Assembly: GCF_040436345.1 (NCBI RefSeq)
Contig: NC_133233.1
Span: forward strand, 82,501 to 146,500
Source of the DNA: Pagrus major
Taxonomy: Eukaryota > Chordata > Actinopteri > Spariformes > Sparidae
Direction: 5' to 3'
DNA length: 64,000 nt
The notes under the pieces were generated by a model that had not been told where the DNA came from, did not search any database, and saw nothing but the letters and a program-made list of their open reading frames with translations. Both the position numbers and the translations under genes were made by a program. This document shows, piece after piece, positions 1-9,599 of this stretch. Each line of letters begins with the position of its first letter. The stretch's first letter is position 1.

Positions 1-150
1 CGGCCACGCCAACCCTACCCAAACATGAGAAGGTGGGACCGGGGAGGCAGGCACGACCGGGGGATGGAGAGTGCCACTCCTGTTCCCTTCGGGAGAAGGG
101 CACAATTCCCTTCCCCGAACCCCTTTGGGGGACAGGTTCAGTCCCCCAAC
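1..150 (+). repeat. Copy of the GC-rich end of a Penelope-like element
   Basis: This 150-bp stretch repeats 5,830-5,980 with only a few differences, including the ATGGAGAGTGCC and CCTTCGGGAG landmarks and the GGGGACAGG end. In the 5.8-kb copy it is the downstream part of a short ORF that begins DGGWTVVRRGG. Here the window edge cuts it. It immediately precedes the tandem array, as its counterpart precedes telomeric tracts. Confidence 0.75.
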
Positions 151-400
151 CCCTAATTGTGGCAACCCTAACCCTAATTGTGGCCTAACCCTAACCCTAA
201 TTGTGGCAACCCTAACCCTAATTGTGGCATAACCCTAACCCTAATTGTGGCCTAACCCTAACCCTAATTGTGGCAACCCTAACCCTAATTGTGGCATAAC
301 CCTAACCCTAATTGTGGCCTAACCCTAACCCTAATTGGCCCCAGCCCCATTTGTGGCTCTAACCCTAACCCTAACCCTAACCCTAATTTGATTCTCACCC
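151..400 (+). repeat. CCCTAA-based minisatellite inside the array unit
   Basis: Roughly nine repeats of 19-23 bp, each two CCCTAA telomeric hexamers followed by TTGTGGC with A, CT or AT variants, then four plain CCCTAA units. The same block recurs 1,304, 2,608 and 3,912 bp to the right. The C-rich strand on + is the orientation expected for the left end of a chromosome. Confidence 0.9.
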
Positions 401-824
401 CTAACCCTAATCCCAAACCCTGACCTTAACCCGCAAATTGACCCTAAGAGGTCGGACAACCCTAACACGGTTACGATAAGGATTCCGTATATAGCCCAAA
501 GAGAGGCAAAAAGAATATATACGAGGTACGTAAGGATAATTTTATCGCCGGTTATTGGTAAAGGATGGAGGATAGGCAGTGGAGTAGGGAAATGAAGAGG
601 GAAAAGGAACATGGGAAATAAGGATTAAGGACTAAATTCATTATGAATATATAATAAATATATAAATATAAATATTTACATATAAGTTAAAAACAACTAT
701 ATAAAAACAATTAAGTTAACACTAAGTTAAAAACAACTATATTAAAAACAAGAAAGTTCATTGGAAGGGATAACACTAAGTTAAATATAACAGTTTAAAA
801 ACAAGTCAGTTCATTAAGGGAGAG

Positions 825-862
825 TATAAAAGGGAGAAAGACAAGCAGATCACTCAGTTTGG
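825..862 (+). promoter_or_regulatory. TATA box and probable start region of the array unit
   Basis: GAGTATAAAAGGG at 823-835 is a strong TATA match, followed about 25-30 bases later by a pyrimidine-flanked CACTCAG that could be an initiator. It lies about 100 bp upstream of the hammerhead. The same site recurs at 2,129, 3,433 and 4,737, and diverged relatives keep a TATAAAA-like box at the same place (5,501, 33,085 and 43,017). Activity is inferred. Confidence 0.6.
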
Positions 863-927
863 CATTAGACTTCGGAGGAGCAACATCTCCCCAACTAATT
901 GGAATAAGGGATACTTACCTGTATGTC

Positions 928-978
928 GTGGCTTATGCCTGAAGAAGTCCAAGTAGGACGAAACGTCGCGAGCGCCAC
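928..978 (+). ncRNA. Predicted hammerhead ribozyme, array unit 1
   Basis: All type I hammerhead parts can be placed. Stem I outer: GTGGC (928-932) with GCCAC (974-978). Stem I inner: TGC (936-938) with GCG (968-970), separated by a 3x3 internal loop. Core: CTGAAGA (939-945). Stem II: GTCC (947-950) with GGAC (956-959) and loop AAGTA, with one extra A at 946. Then GAAAC (960-964) and GTC (965-967), with predicted cleavage after 967. Stem III has no loop, but ACGT is self-complementary, so two molecules could pair there; this fits the dimeric short-stem-III hammerheads described in Penelope-like elements. N7 is A where U is commoner, which is tolerated. Confidence 0.8.
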
Positions 979-2231
979 CTAGAGGACATACAGAAGAAAA
1001 ACAATAAGGTTAACCAACTCAAGTATGGGAGGGAATTATAAAAATCAATAAAAGCCAAACAACAAAAACCAAAAAAATGGAAAAATATAAAAAACTAAAA
1101 AAATAGAAAAATATAAAAACACAAAATATTGTTTTAGCGGTGTATACTTGATATAAATTTTATTTTATGATAAATATATCTACCCTAGAAAAACTATAAA
1201 TATTATTACTTAAATACACCGCGCTCAAACCTAATTAGAAGAAGATGGGGACGGGGGTGTGGCCTGTCTGTAGGGTGGAGAGTGCACCTTTGGGACCACA
1301 TAAGTGGGGCCCATTTCAGTCCCCTTACCTAACCTTGCCAGGGCCTCCTGCAGTTCCTGGTCATTCCTCCTCCCCATACCTAAGCTAAGTTAAGCTAACC
1401 TACCCCTGACTCTTACCCTAACCCTAACCAACCCCAATTGTGGCCTAACCCTAACCCTAATTGTGGCAACCCTAACCCTAATTGTGGCCTAACCCTAACC
1501 CTAATTGTGGCAACCCTAACCCTAATTGTGGCATAACCCTAACCCTAATTGTGGCCTAACCCTAACCCTAATTGTGGCAACCCTAACCCTAATTGTGGCA
1601 TAACCCTAACCCTAATTGTGGCCTAACCCTAACCCTAATTGGCCCCAGCCCCATTTGTGGCTCTAACCCTAACCCTAACCCTAACCCTAATTTGATTCTC
1701 ACCCCTAACCCTAATCCCAAACCCTGACCTTAACCCGCAAATTGACCCTAAGAGGTCGGACAACCCTAACACGGTTACGATAAGGATTCCGTATATAGCC
1801 CAAAGAGAGGCAAAAAGAATATATACGAGGTACGTAAGGATAATTTTATCGCCGGTTATTGGTAAAGGATGGAGGATAGGCAGTGGAGTAGGGAAATGAA
1901 GAGGGAAAAGGAACATGGGAAATAAGGATTAAGGACTAAATTCATTATGAATATATAATAAATATATAAATATAAATATTTACATATAAGTTAAAAACAA
2001 CTATATAAAAACAATTAAGTTAACACTAAGTTAAAAACAACTATATTAAAAACAAGAAAGTTCATTGGAAGGGATAACACTAAGTTAAATATAACAGTTT
2101 AAAAACAAGTCAGTTCATTAAGGGAGAGTATAAAAGGGAGAAAGACAAGCAGATCACTCAGTTTGGCATTAGACTTCGGAGGAGCAACATCTCCCCAACT
2201 AATTGGAATAAGGGATACTTACCTGTATGTC

Positions 2232-2282
2232 GTGGCTTATGCCTGAAGAAGTCCAAGTAGGACGAAACGTCGCGAGCGCCAC
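2232..2282 (+). ncRNA. Predicted hammerhead ribozyme, array unit 2
   Basis: Identical to the motif at 928-978, displaced by 1,304 bp, with predicted cleavage after 2,271. Cleavage here and in unit 1 of a read-through RNA would release a 1,304-nt monomer. Confidence 0.8.
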
Positions 2283-3535
2283 CTAGAGGACATACAGAAG
2301 AAAAACAATAAGGTTAACCAACTCAAGTATGGGAGGGAATTATAAAAATCAATAAAAGCCAAACAACAAAAACCAAAAAAATGGAAAAATATAAAAAACT
2401 AAAAAAATAGAAAAATATAAAAACACAAAATATTGTTTTAGCGGTGTATACTTGATATAAATTTTATTTTATGATAAATATATCTACCCTAGAAAAACTA
2501 TAAATATTATTACTTAAATACACCGCGCTCAAACCTAATTAGAAGAAGATGGGGACGGGGGTGTGGCCTGTCTGTAGGGTGGAGAGTGCACCTTTGGGAC
2601 CACATAAGTGGGGCCCATTTCAGTCCCCTTACCTAACCTTGCCAGGGCCTCCTGCAGTTCCTGGTCATTCCTCCTCCCCATACCTAAGCTAAGTTAAGCT
2701 AACCTACCCCTGACTCTTACCCTAACCCTAACCAACCCCAATTGTGGCCTAACCCTAACCCTAATTGTGGCAACCCTAACCCTAATTGTGGCCTAACCCT
2801 AACCCTAATTGTGGCAACCCTAACCCTAATTGTGGCATAACCCTAACCCTAATTGTGGCCTAACCCTAACCCTAATTGTGGCAACCCTAACCCTAATTGT
2901 GGCATAACCCTAACCCTAATTGTGGCCTAACCCTAACCCTAATTGGCCCCAGCCCCATTTGTGGCTCTAACCCTAACCCTAACCCTAACCCTAATTTGAT
3001 TCTCACCCCTAACCCTAATCCCAAACCCTGACCTTAACCCGCAAATTGACCCTAAGAGGTCGGACAACCCTAACACGGTTACGATAAGGATTCCGTATAT
3101 AGCCCAAAGAGAGGCAAAAAGAATATATACGAGGTACGTAAGGATAATTTTATCGCCGGTTATTGGTAAAGGATGGAGGATAGGCAGTGGAGTAGGGAAA
3201 TGAAGAGGGAAAAGGAACATGGGAAATAAGGATTAAGGACTAAATTCATTATGAATATATAATAAATATATAAATATAAATATTTACATATAAGTTAAAA
3301 ACAACTATATAAAAACAATTAAGTTAACACTAAGTTAAAAACAACTATATTAAAAACAAGAAAGTTCATTGGAAGGGATAACACTAAGTTAAATATAACA
3401 GTTTAAAAACAAGTCAGTTCATTAAGGGAGAGTATAAAAGGGAGAAAGACAAGCAGATCACTCAGTTTGGCATTAGACTTCGGAGGAGCAACATCTCCCC
3501 AACTAATTGGAATAAGGGATACTTACCTGTATGTC

Positions 3536-3586
3536 GTGGCTTATGCCTGAAGAAGTCCAAGTAGGACGAAACGTCGCGAGCGCCAC
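3536..3586 (+). ncRNA. Predicted hammerhead ribozyme, array unit 3
   Basis: Identical to the unit 1 motif, with predicted cleavage after 3,575. Confidence 0.8.
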
Positions 3587-4839
3587 CTAGAGGACATACA
3601 GAAGAAAAACAATAAGGTTAACCAACTCAAGTATGGGAGGGAATTATAAAAATCAATAAAAGCCAAACAACAAAAACCAAAAAAATGGAAAAATATAAAA
3701 AACTAAAAAAATAGAAAAATATAAAAACACAAAATATTGTTTTAGCGGTGTATACTTGATATAAATTTTATTTTATGATAAATATATCTACCCTAGAAAA
3801 ACTATAAATATTATTACTTAAATACACCGCGCTCAAACCTAATTAGAAGAAGATGGGGACGGGGGTGTGGCCTGTCTGTAGGGTGGAGAGTGCACCTTTG
3901 GGACCACATAAGTGGGGCCCATTTCAGTCCCCTTACCTAACCTTGCCAGGGCCTCCTGCAGTTCCTGGTCATTCCTCCTCCCCATACCTAAGCTAAGTTA
4001 AGCTAACCTACCCCTGACTCTTACCCTAACCCTAACCAACCCCAATTGTGGCCTAACCCTAACCCTAATTGTGGCAACCCTAACCCTAATTGTGGCCTAA
4101 CCCTAACCCTAATTGTGGCAACCCTAACCCTAATTGTGGCATAACCCTAACCCTAATTGTGGCCTAACCCTAACCCTAATTGTGGCAACCCTAACCCTAA
4201 TTGTGGCATAACCCTAACCCTAATTGTGGCCTAACCCTAACCCTAATTGGCCCCAGCCCCATTTGTGGCTCTAACCCTAACCCTAACCCTAACCCTAATT
4301 TGATTCTCACCCCTAACCCTAATCCCAAACCCTGACCTTAACCCGCAAATTGACCCTAAGAGGTCGGACAACCCTAACACGGTTACGATAAGGATTCCGT
4401 ATATAGCCCAAAGAGAGGCAAAAAGAATATATACGAGGTACGTAAGGATAATTTTATCGCCGGTTATTGGTAAAGGATGGAGGATAGGCAGTGGAGTAGG
4501 GAAATGAAGAGGGAAAAGGAACATGGGAAATAAGGATTAAGGACTAAATTCATTATGAATATATAATAAATATATAAATATAAATATTTACATATAAGTT
4601 AAAAACAACTATATAAAAACAATTAAGTTAACACTAAGTTAAAAACAACTATATTAAAAACAAGAAAGTTCATTGGAAGGGATAACACTAAGTTAAATAT
4701 AACAGTTTAAAAACAAGTCAGTTCATTAAGGGAGAGTATAAAAGGGAGAAAGACAAGCAGATCACTCAGTTTGGCATTAGACTTCGGAGGAGCAACATCT
4801 CCCCAACTAATTGGAATAAGGGATACTTACCTGTATGTC

Positions 4840-4890
4840 GTGGCTTATGCCTGAAGAAGTCCAAGTAGGACGAAACGTCGCGAGCGCCAC
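4840..4890 (+). ncRNA. Predicted hammerhead ribozyme, array unit 4
   Basis: Identical to the unit 1 motif, with predicted cleavage after 4,879. This is the last intact core in the array; the next relative at 5.6 kb has a mutated core. Confidence 0.8.
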
Positions 4891-5241
4891 CTAGAGGACA
4901 TACAGAAGAAAAACAATAAGGTTAACCAACTCAAGTATGGGAGGGAATTATAAAAATCAATAAAAGCCAAACAACAAAAACCAAAAAAATGGAAAAATAT
5001 AAAAAACTAAAAAAATAGAAAAATATAAAAACACAAAATATTGTTTTAGCGGTGTATACTTGATATAAATTTTATTTTATGATAAATATATCTACCCTAG
5101 AAAAACTATAAATATTATTACTTAAATACACCGCGCTCAAACCTAATTAGAAGAAGATGGGGACGGGGGTGTGGCCTGTCTGTAGGGTGGAGAGTGCACC
5201 TTTGGGACCACATAAGTGGGGCCCATTTCAGTCCCCTTACC

Positions 5242-5984
5242 AAACCTAACCAATTTTGGCCCTAACCCTAACCAATATTCTGGCCCTAACCCTAATTATA
5301 GAAATAAACTATACTTACCTTTATTACCTGTAAAACAAATTAATAATTATACTTACCTTAAAACCAATTAAAAATGACAATTTGTTACTTACCTATACTT
5401 ACCTTTACCCAATTCTTTAAAAACAATCCGGAATTTACCTGTAAGAAAAAAGCATTAGAACTTAACATTGAATTTCAAAGGGGGCGTGTCCAACCAGAGC
5501 ATAAAAGCAGGAGCTCAAGAGAGAGAGCTCATTCTTACTTGGGCAGTCAGAGGGGAAACATCATTCCACAGCCAGTAAAAGACAAGCCAGTCAATTTTTT
5601 TTCGTGAAGAACCGGACGGTTCGAAACGTTGCCCCTAGGCACACGTACATTTAATTTAAATAATACTTTATATAAACTTTAATTTCATTATATATATCTA
5701 AATAAATAGAAATAAAAAAACAAGTGGTTATTAAATAAATACACCGCGATAAAAACTATACTTACCCACAATATGGGACGTCTGGATGATGGGGGGTGGA
5801 CGGTGGTCCGTCGTGGTGGGAGACACCAACGGCCACGCCAACCCTACCCAAATATGAGAAGGTGGGACCGGGGGGGCAGGCACGACCGGGGGATGGAGAG
5901 TGCCACTCCTGTTCCCTTCGGGAGAAGGGCACAGTTCCCTTCCCCGAACCCCTTTGGGGGACAGGTTCAGTCCCCAACCCCTAA
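5242..5984 (+). mobile_element. Diverged relative of the array unit (Penelope-like, nonautonomous)
   Basis: It has the same order of parts as the array unit but a different sequence: degenerate CCCTAA (5,245-5,295); repeated TATACTTACCTT blocks (5,305-5,450); TATA-like CATAAAAGC at 5,500; a leader with AGTCAG and CAGCCAGTAAAAG; a hammerhead relic at 5.6 kb; an AT-rich stretch; AAATACACCGCG; and then an ORF start. Members at 32.9 kb and 34.6/42.8 kb share this plan, so it is a real repeat family. No RT is present. Confidence 0.7.
5600..5640 (+). ncRNA. Decayed hammerhead motif
   Basis: GTGAAGA (5,604-5,610) stands where the core CTGAAGA should be, so the invariant C3 is G. Stem II is AACC/GGTT around GGAC. 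GAAACGTT follows, which keeps an ACGT stem III and a GUU cleavage triplet. Flanks do not form an obvious stem I. Probably inactive. Confidence 0.55.
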
Positions 5985-5991
5985 CCCCTAA
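5773..5991 (+). pseudogene. Short ORF start shared by the Penelope-like family (DGGWT ORF)
   Basis: A 72-codon frame begins MGRLDDGGWTVVRRGGR and becomes Arg/Pro-rich. An independent diverged copy at 33,439 begins MDGGWTEVRYGRRRQR. The protein similarity over this N-terminus, against weak DNA similarity in the flanks, suggests a once-translated ORF. The function is unknown; it could be an ORF1 or the N-terminus of a Penelope-like polyprotein. The frame runs into CCCTAA repeats and ends there. Confidence 0.45.
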
Positions 5992-6080
5992 CCCTAACCC
6001 TAACCCCTAACCCTAACCCTAACCCTACCCTAACCCTAACCCCGTAAGCCTAACCCTAACCCCCTAACCCTAACCCTGCC
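5978..6080 (+). repeat. Degenerate telomeric tract
   Basis: Interrupted CCCTAA repeats mixed with CCCCTAA and one CCCGTAAG variant, C-rich strand on +. It is joined directly to the end of the Penelope-like copy. Confidence 0.9.
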
Positions 6081-6430
6081 TCCCATGACTCTGGCACCTT
6101 CCTGTCAAAAGATATTCATCAAAAATGTCTTGCACCGGGGTGCACTCCTGCTAAAACCTCTTATCCTGGAGCTCTCGGCTACAACCAGCAGCACAGGTGA
6201 TGCGAGACCTGAGGAGACAAGCTGCAGCACCTATGCTGCCTCGTCTGCCTGTCTTTGCCCCCTCCTGTGGCGGCCCAGGAGCACTGCAAAGAGTGACGCA
6301 CTTTTTGTCGGTGGAAAACCGCTACTGCGAGCAGCACAGGCGATGCCTCACCATTAGTGATGCTCCAAGTGGGCTCAATGGCTGTTTTTACCCTCAATCT
6401 GGCACCTTACCATAACCAATCCTCCTTTAA
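6081..6430. repeat. Subtelomeric block shared with 6.9 kb and 17.3 kb
   Basis: 6,088-6,170 (CTGGCACCTTCCTGTCAAAA to CTAAAACCTCTTATCC) recurs at 6,927-7,003. 6,230-6,350 (CTTTGCCCCCTCCTGTGGC and following) recurs at 17,290-17,440 with moderate divergence. I see no convincing coding frame. The pattern is typical of mosaic subtelomeric duplication. Confidence 0.65.
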
Positions 6431-6439
6431 TAATACCTG

Positions 6440-6575
6440 TCTGCCTGCAAATCAGTCTGTCTGTCTGTCTGTCTGTATGTGTCTCTGCAAGTCAGTCTGT
6501 CTGTCTGTCTGTCTGTCTGCCTGGCTGCCTGCCTGCCTGCCTGCCTGTCTGTCTGTCTGTCTGTTTGTCTGTGTC
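6440..6575. repeat. CTGT/CCTG microsatellite
   Basis: Interrupted runs of CTGT and CCTG tetramers. A related short CTGT run lies at 16,885 and 17,250, next to the second shared subtelomeric block. Confidence 0.9.
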
Positions 6576-6579
6576 AGTG

Positions 6580-6920
6580 TGTGAATTTGTTTCTTTTTGG
6601 AGGAATAGCTAATCACAGTTTATTTGCTCATGGTTCTTAAGCCCCTCTGCCAGACTAAGTTTTCAATCAATTGCACCTGCATATTGTGATACCATTTAAC
6701 AAAGAGAAAACATGCTGCTGGATGTTACCAACGAAAATATCACACAAAACATCCAGAATTACCTCAGCAAGCGTGTCTACGGCCGGTGGCTGAGTCCTGC
6801 AGCGACCTGAAACGCTTGTGGTGCCCGACTCCACACCTCCGGAAGGGGAGGTCGCACGGACCCGGGCCTGGCGCCGTTGGAAAGCCGCTCCTCACTTTTG
6901 GGGTGGTGCACCTGCCTCCC
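6580..6920. other. No gene recognised
   Basis: Mixed-composition sequence. Short open frames exist around 6,786-7,031 but end in telomeric repeats and look accidental. Nothing here is supported as a feature. Confidence 0.4.
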
Positions 6921-7002
6921 ATCCCTCTGGCACCTTCCTGTCAAAAGATATTCACCAAAAACAGCGTGCACCCGGGTGTACTCCTGCTAAAACCTCTTAT
7001 CC

Positions 7003-7165
7003 TAACCCTAACCCTAACCCTAACCCCCTAACCCTAACCCTAACCCATTCCTATCAAAAGTTATTAACAAATACATTCTTGTCAGGGGGGGAAGTCAGTG
7101 GTTTTCATCCCTTTGACCTAACCCTAACCCTAACCCCCTAACCCTAACCGTAACCCTGACCGACT
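7003..7165 (+). repeat. Telomeric tracts flanking a shared 70-bp block
   Basis: CCCTAA repeats at 7,003-7,044 and 7,118-7,160 flank a block (7,045-7,116: CATTCCTATCAAAAGTTATT onward to GGTTTTCATCCC) that recurs almost exactly at 10,866-10,932. That second copy is also followed by a CCTAACCCT remnant. Confidence 0.85.
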
Positions 7166-7229
7166 TCACCCCAAAGCACCAGCACCCTGTCAGTAGGTCC
7201 ATCGTTCTCTGTGGCTTGCAGCATCCACA

Positions 7230-7416
7230 AAGCTAGCAATCGATTTACAAGGCTGCTGAGGCATACATCGAACACATGAGGGACTGTGCTCTGAAGATGG
7301 AGGGCCAACTGTCAGCACGGATGGAGGTCGTCATATACATAGACCACTCTTGGGGAATCCCATCAGTGGTCAACCCAATACTTTATTTCAATGAACTGTG
7401 TAATATGTACTATTAA
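7230..7416 (+). pseudogene. Coding-like fragment left of the piggyBac MITE
   Basis: A frame reading IYKAAEAYIEHMRDCALKME and on to NELCNMYY ends at the TAA that is part of the MITE target site TTAA. It may be the 5' part of the ORF that resumes at 8,368 on the other side, but the two frames differ by one base. No family recognised. Confidence 0.35.
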
Positions 7417-8362
7417 CCCTGTGGGCGCCAGAGTTTATTTAGGAAAATATTCCGTTTGGATTGTAAGATTTCAAAAGGCTGTAGCTTGGAAGTGGTGAGA
7501 GATAAATTCATAGTGTAAATGAGAAAAATATTCATAAGTGATGGGAGTAAATTTAATCATCTAATTTGCATATTGTGACGTCACCAGGTGACTGAAAGTA
7601 ACTTTCAGTAAAACTGATTTTTGAACATATTTACACAGAAAAAAAATATTTATATTGTCATCTCATCCTCAAAATAAAGGAACAGGAGTTTGATTGGAGT
7701 AAATTTACTAATCTAATTTGTATGTCACCAGGTAAAATTCAGTAAAACGGAATTCTGAACATATTTACACAGTAGATTTTTTTTTTTTCATCCTCTCATC
7801 CTCAGAGTAAATGAACAGGAATCTGATAGGAGTAAATGTCCTAATCTAACTTGTAAAAAGAAAAGAAAACTCTCGCCGTGGTCAGTGTGTGTTGCTTGTG
7901 TGACAGTGTGCGCAGCTGCAGCATTGTCAGTCACTCGTCTCTGACGAGCGATCGTCATCAGAGGGCAAATCATCCCCTTCTGAATCGCGATCAGCAAAGA
8001 TCTGTGCAAGCACCTCATCCACACTGTAAAGTCTTTTGGGCATTTTGTTTTTTATTACAAAAATCGCTATCTGTCTCTCGATCTGTCCAGCACACTTCTG
8101 CCACGGCTCCGCGGCTCTCTCCTCTCCCACTCTGCCCGCTTAGCCGCTGCCGCTCCGACAGCCGGTGTCGGGTTTCAAACTTTTTTTTCTCAGGTATTTT
8201 GCATAGAAACACACCCCCAAATGACGTCAGGATTGAAGCTGAATCTATTGGCTATCTAGTGGTAGCAAGCAGTAACAGCACAAGGCAGTAGATTTAAAGA
8301 TATGGGCTGTTTTAATGAGCAATGTTGCCTGTCGCAATAATGCGACTTTGGCGCCTAGAGGG
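7417..8362 (-). mobile_element. piggyBac-type MITE with TTAA target duplication, copy 1
   Basis: It is flanked by TTAA at 7,413-7,416 and 8,363-8,366, the piggyBac target. The ends are inverted: CCCTGTGGGCGCCAGAGT at left and, on the other strand, CCCTCTAGGCGCCAAAGTCG at right, starting CCCT as piggyBac TIRs do. A second near-identical copy in opposite orientation occupies 40,688-41,645. At 946 bp it lacks a DDD catalytic domain but retains a short N-terminal transposase-like ORF. Confidence 0.9.
7927..8043 (-). CDS. 38-aa ORF retained in the piggyBac MITE
   Basis: The ORF starts MPKRLYSVDEVLAQIF, continues into an Asp/Glu/Ser-rich stretch and stops. This resembles the extreme N-terminus of piggyBac transposases (basic start, helix, acidic tract). 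The same ORF is kept in the 41-kb copy with one residue changed, D to N. It is probably the residue of an internally deleted transposase; independent function would be speculation. Confidence 0.45.
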   Translation of the reverse strand: MPKRLYSVDEVLAQIFADRDSEGDDLPSDDDRSSETSD

Positions 8363-8397
8363 TTAATGACAAAAGCACCACCCACCACACGGGCTTT

Positions 8398-9591
8398 TTG
8401 GGCTTGGGGCTTGTCAACAGTGCAGCTGTAGGGGACAGTCCTCCTCCCTTGTGCAATTGGACATACAACAACCAGCTGGTCGAAAGAGTGGAGAGGATCT
8501 TTCCCCTAACTGACATGTTGGGAAGCAACCCAGTGACAGTTGGGGAACAGATGGTGCACATCATCCTGCAGGACCTGTACACGGGCTCACTTGGGGGGAT
8601 CCCGTACACACAAATGAAAGCTGACAAGTTGACACCAGACAACACTCTGGTTGGCAGCCAGACCTTGGAGAGCCTGGCGACAGAACTTGCCACCAAGTTC
8701 AACTTCAGGTTCCCACATGTTTTCGCAAGGGCTAAGGGGTTGGTGCAGGAAGCGGGCCTCGACGTTGTGGATTGTCTTCTCGAAGGCCTGGAAGAAATAG
8801 GGGTCTGCTTCTTCCCTCTCCTCAGGCTGACGGACAGCAGCAAAAACTATGTGGTCCGGAGGGTGCCAAACAAGTACATCGCCATCCACAAGGCTTCCAG
8901 TGACCCCCCACTGGAGGCGTTGCTGGCCAGCCTCACGACAGAGATCTTGAACGAGGTGGAGACGCGTGGCCTCTCGTACCACAGTAACACGGAAAGTTAC
9001 CGGGTATATGGGATGCCATGGCTGGAGGCCGTAGACAAACGCCTTCCAAGGATGAGCAACGCTCAGCGGCTGGTGGAGCTGACTTTCATTAGCTGTATTG
9101 GGATGAGAATGAACGCAGACTTTGTGGAATACAACCGCCTCAGGCCCCTCTGTGAGGAGATGGCACTACCCCCAAAAGAGCTCCAGAGAAAGTGTGTCCT
9201 GAGTCAGGAGATCCTGGAGCACTACACCGGTTTCCACATTTACAAACTCCACAAAAGCATCCCGTACAGGCAGTTTAAGACCATCCCCCATGCTGCTTCC
9301 ACAAATCAGCCCCCAAAAGAGGTCAATGAGCCTGTCCAGGAAGAGGACATCCTCAAGAATGACGAGGTGGAGCCAGAGCCCATAAGCCTGACATCAGTCA
9401 CCAAGGTCCTGCCACAGGTCGTGAACACAAAGTGGTCTGACATGGAAATTGCACAAATCGACCTGGATTCGGCACTTACCCACAGGCAGGCCTACAACCA
9501 GTACCTGCTGTCCTGCCAGAACTTGGAGATGCAGGTCAGGCCTTTCCAAGGCTTTGAGAAGAAGAGGAGGTTGTTGATGAAAAATGCATAG
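8398..9591 (+). CDS. Unrecognised 397-codon ORF
   Basis: This is the longest clean single-exon frame in the left third. The frame opens inside the MITE end (8,359), the first ATG is at 8,518, and the listed start codon is TTG, so the true 5' end is probably lost or displaced by the MITE. Features seen: an N-terminal half with QMVHIILQDLYTG and VYGMPWLEAVDKRLPRM, a Glu/Pro-rich linker (about residues 300-345), and a basic C-terminus KKRRLLMKNA. There is no signal peptide, membrane segment or repeats. I do not recognise the family. The uninterrupted length suggests a mobile-element or recently retrocopied gene. A Ca-rich minisatellite follows the stop. Confidence 0.6.
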   Translation: MGLGLVNSAAVGDSPPPLCNWTYNNQLVERVERIFPLTDMLGSNPVTVGEQMVHIILQDLYTGSLGGIPYTQMKADKLTPDNTLVGSQTLESLATELATKFNFRFPHVFARAKGLVQEAGLDVVDCLLEGLEEIGVCFFPLLRLTDSSKNYVVRRVPNKYIAIHKASSDPPLEALLASLTTEILNEVETRGLSYHSNTESYRVYGMPWLEAVDKRLPRMSNAQRLVELTFISCIGMRMNADFVEYNRLRPLCEEMALPPKELQRKCVLSQEILEHYTGFHIYKLHKSIPYRQFKTIPHAASTNQPPKEVNEPVQEEDILKNDEVEPEPISLTSVTKVLPQVVNTKWSDMEIAQIDLDSALTHRQAYNQYLLSCQNLEMQVRPFQGFEKKRRLLMKNA

Positions 9592-9599
9592 AGTGCATC

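Larger units (their letters stand above)
151..5241 (+). repeat. Tandem array of a 1,304-bp hammerhead- and telomere-repeat-bearing unit
   Basis: About 3.9 head-to-tail copies with an exact 1,304-bp period; the same landmarks fall at 331, 1,635, 2,939 and 4,243, and I see no difference between copies. Each unit runs, left to right: a minisatellite of CCCTAACCCTAATTGTGGC-type repeats; degenerate CCCTAA tract; AT-rich stretch; TATA box; leader; hammerhead motif; A-rich and AT-rich stretch ending AAATACACCGCG; and a GC-rich piece with GGTGGAGAGTGCACC that resembles the start of the neighbouring Penelope-like ORF. The array diverges from the unit at about 5,241. No reverse transcriptase is encoded, so any copying would depend on proteins supplied elsewhere. 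Near-identity means recent amplification or homogenisation. Confidence 0.93.

Noticed and set aside
331..4524. Four identical 93-codon minus-strand ORFs in the array
   Set aside because: They read the CCCTAA minisatellite backwards (Arg-Val repeats) and repeat only because the unit repeats. No independent copy supports coding.
6357..6584. 75-codon ORF rich in Cys/Leu/Val/Ser
   Set aside because: It is the translation of a CTGT/CCTG microsatellite.
1..7165. A true chromosome end
   Set aside because: Telomeric tracts here are interrupted and variant, and the sequence starts inside an element; they are interstitial or subtelomeric.
8355..8982. Minus-strand ORFs of 131 and 162 codons
   Set aside because: Antisense shadows of the 397-codon ORF, with no recognisable motifs.
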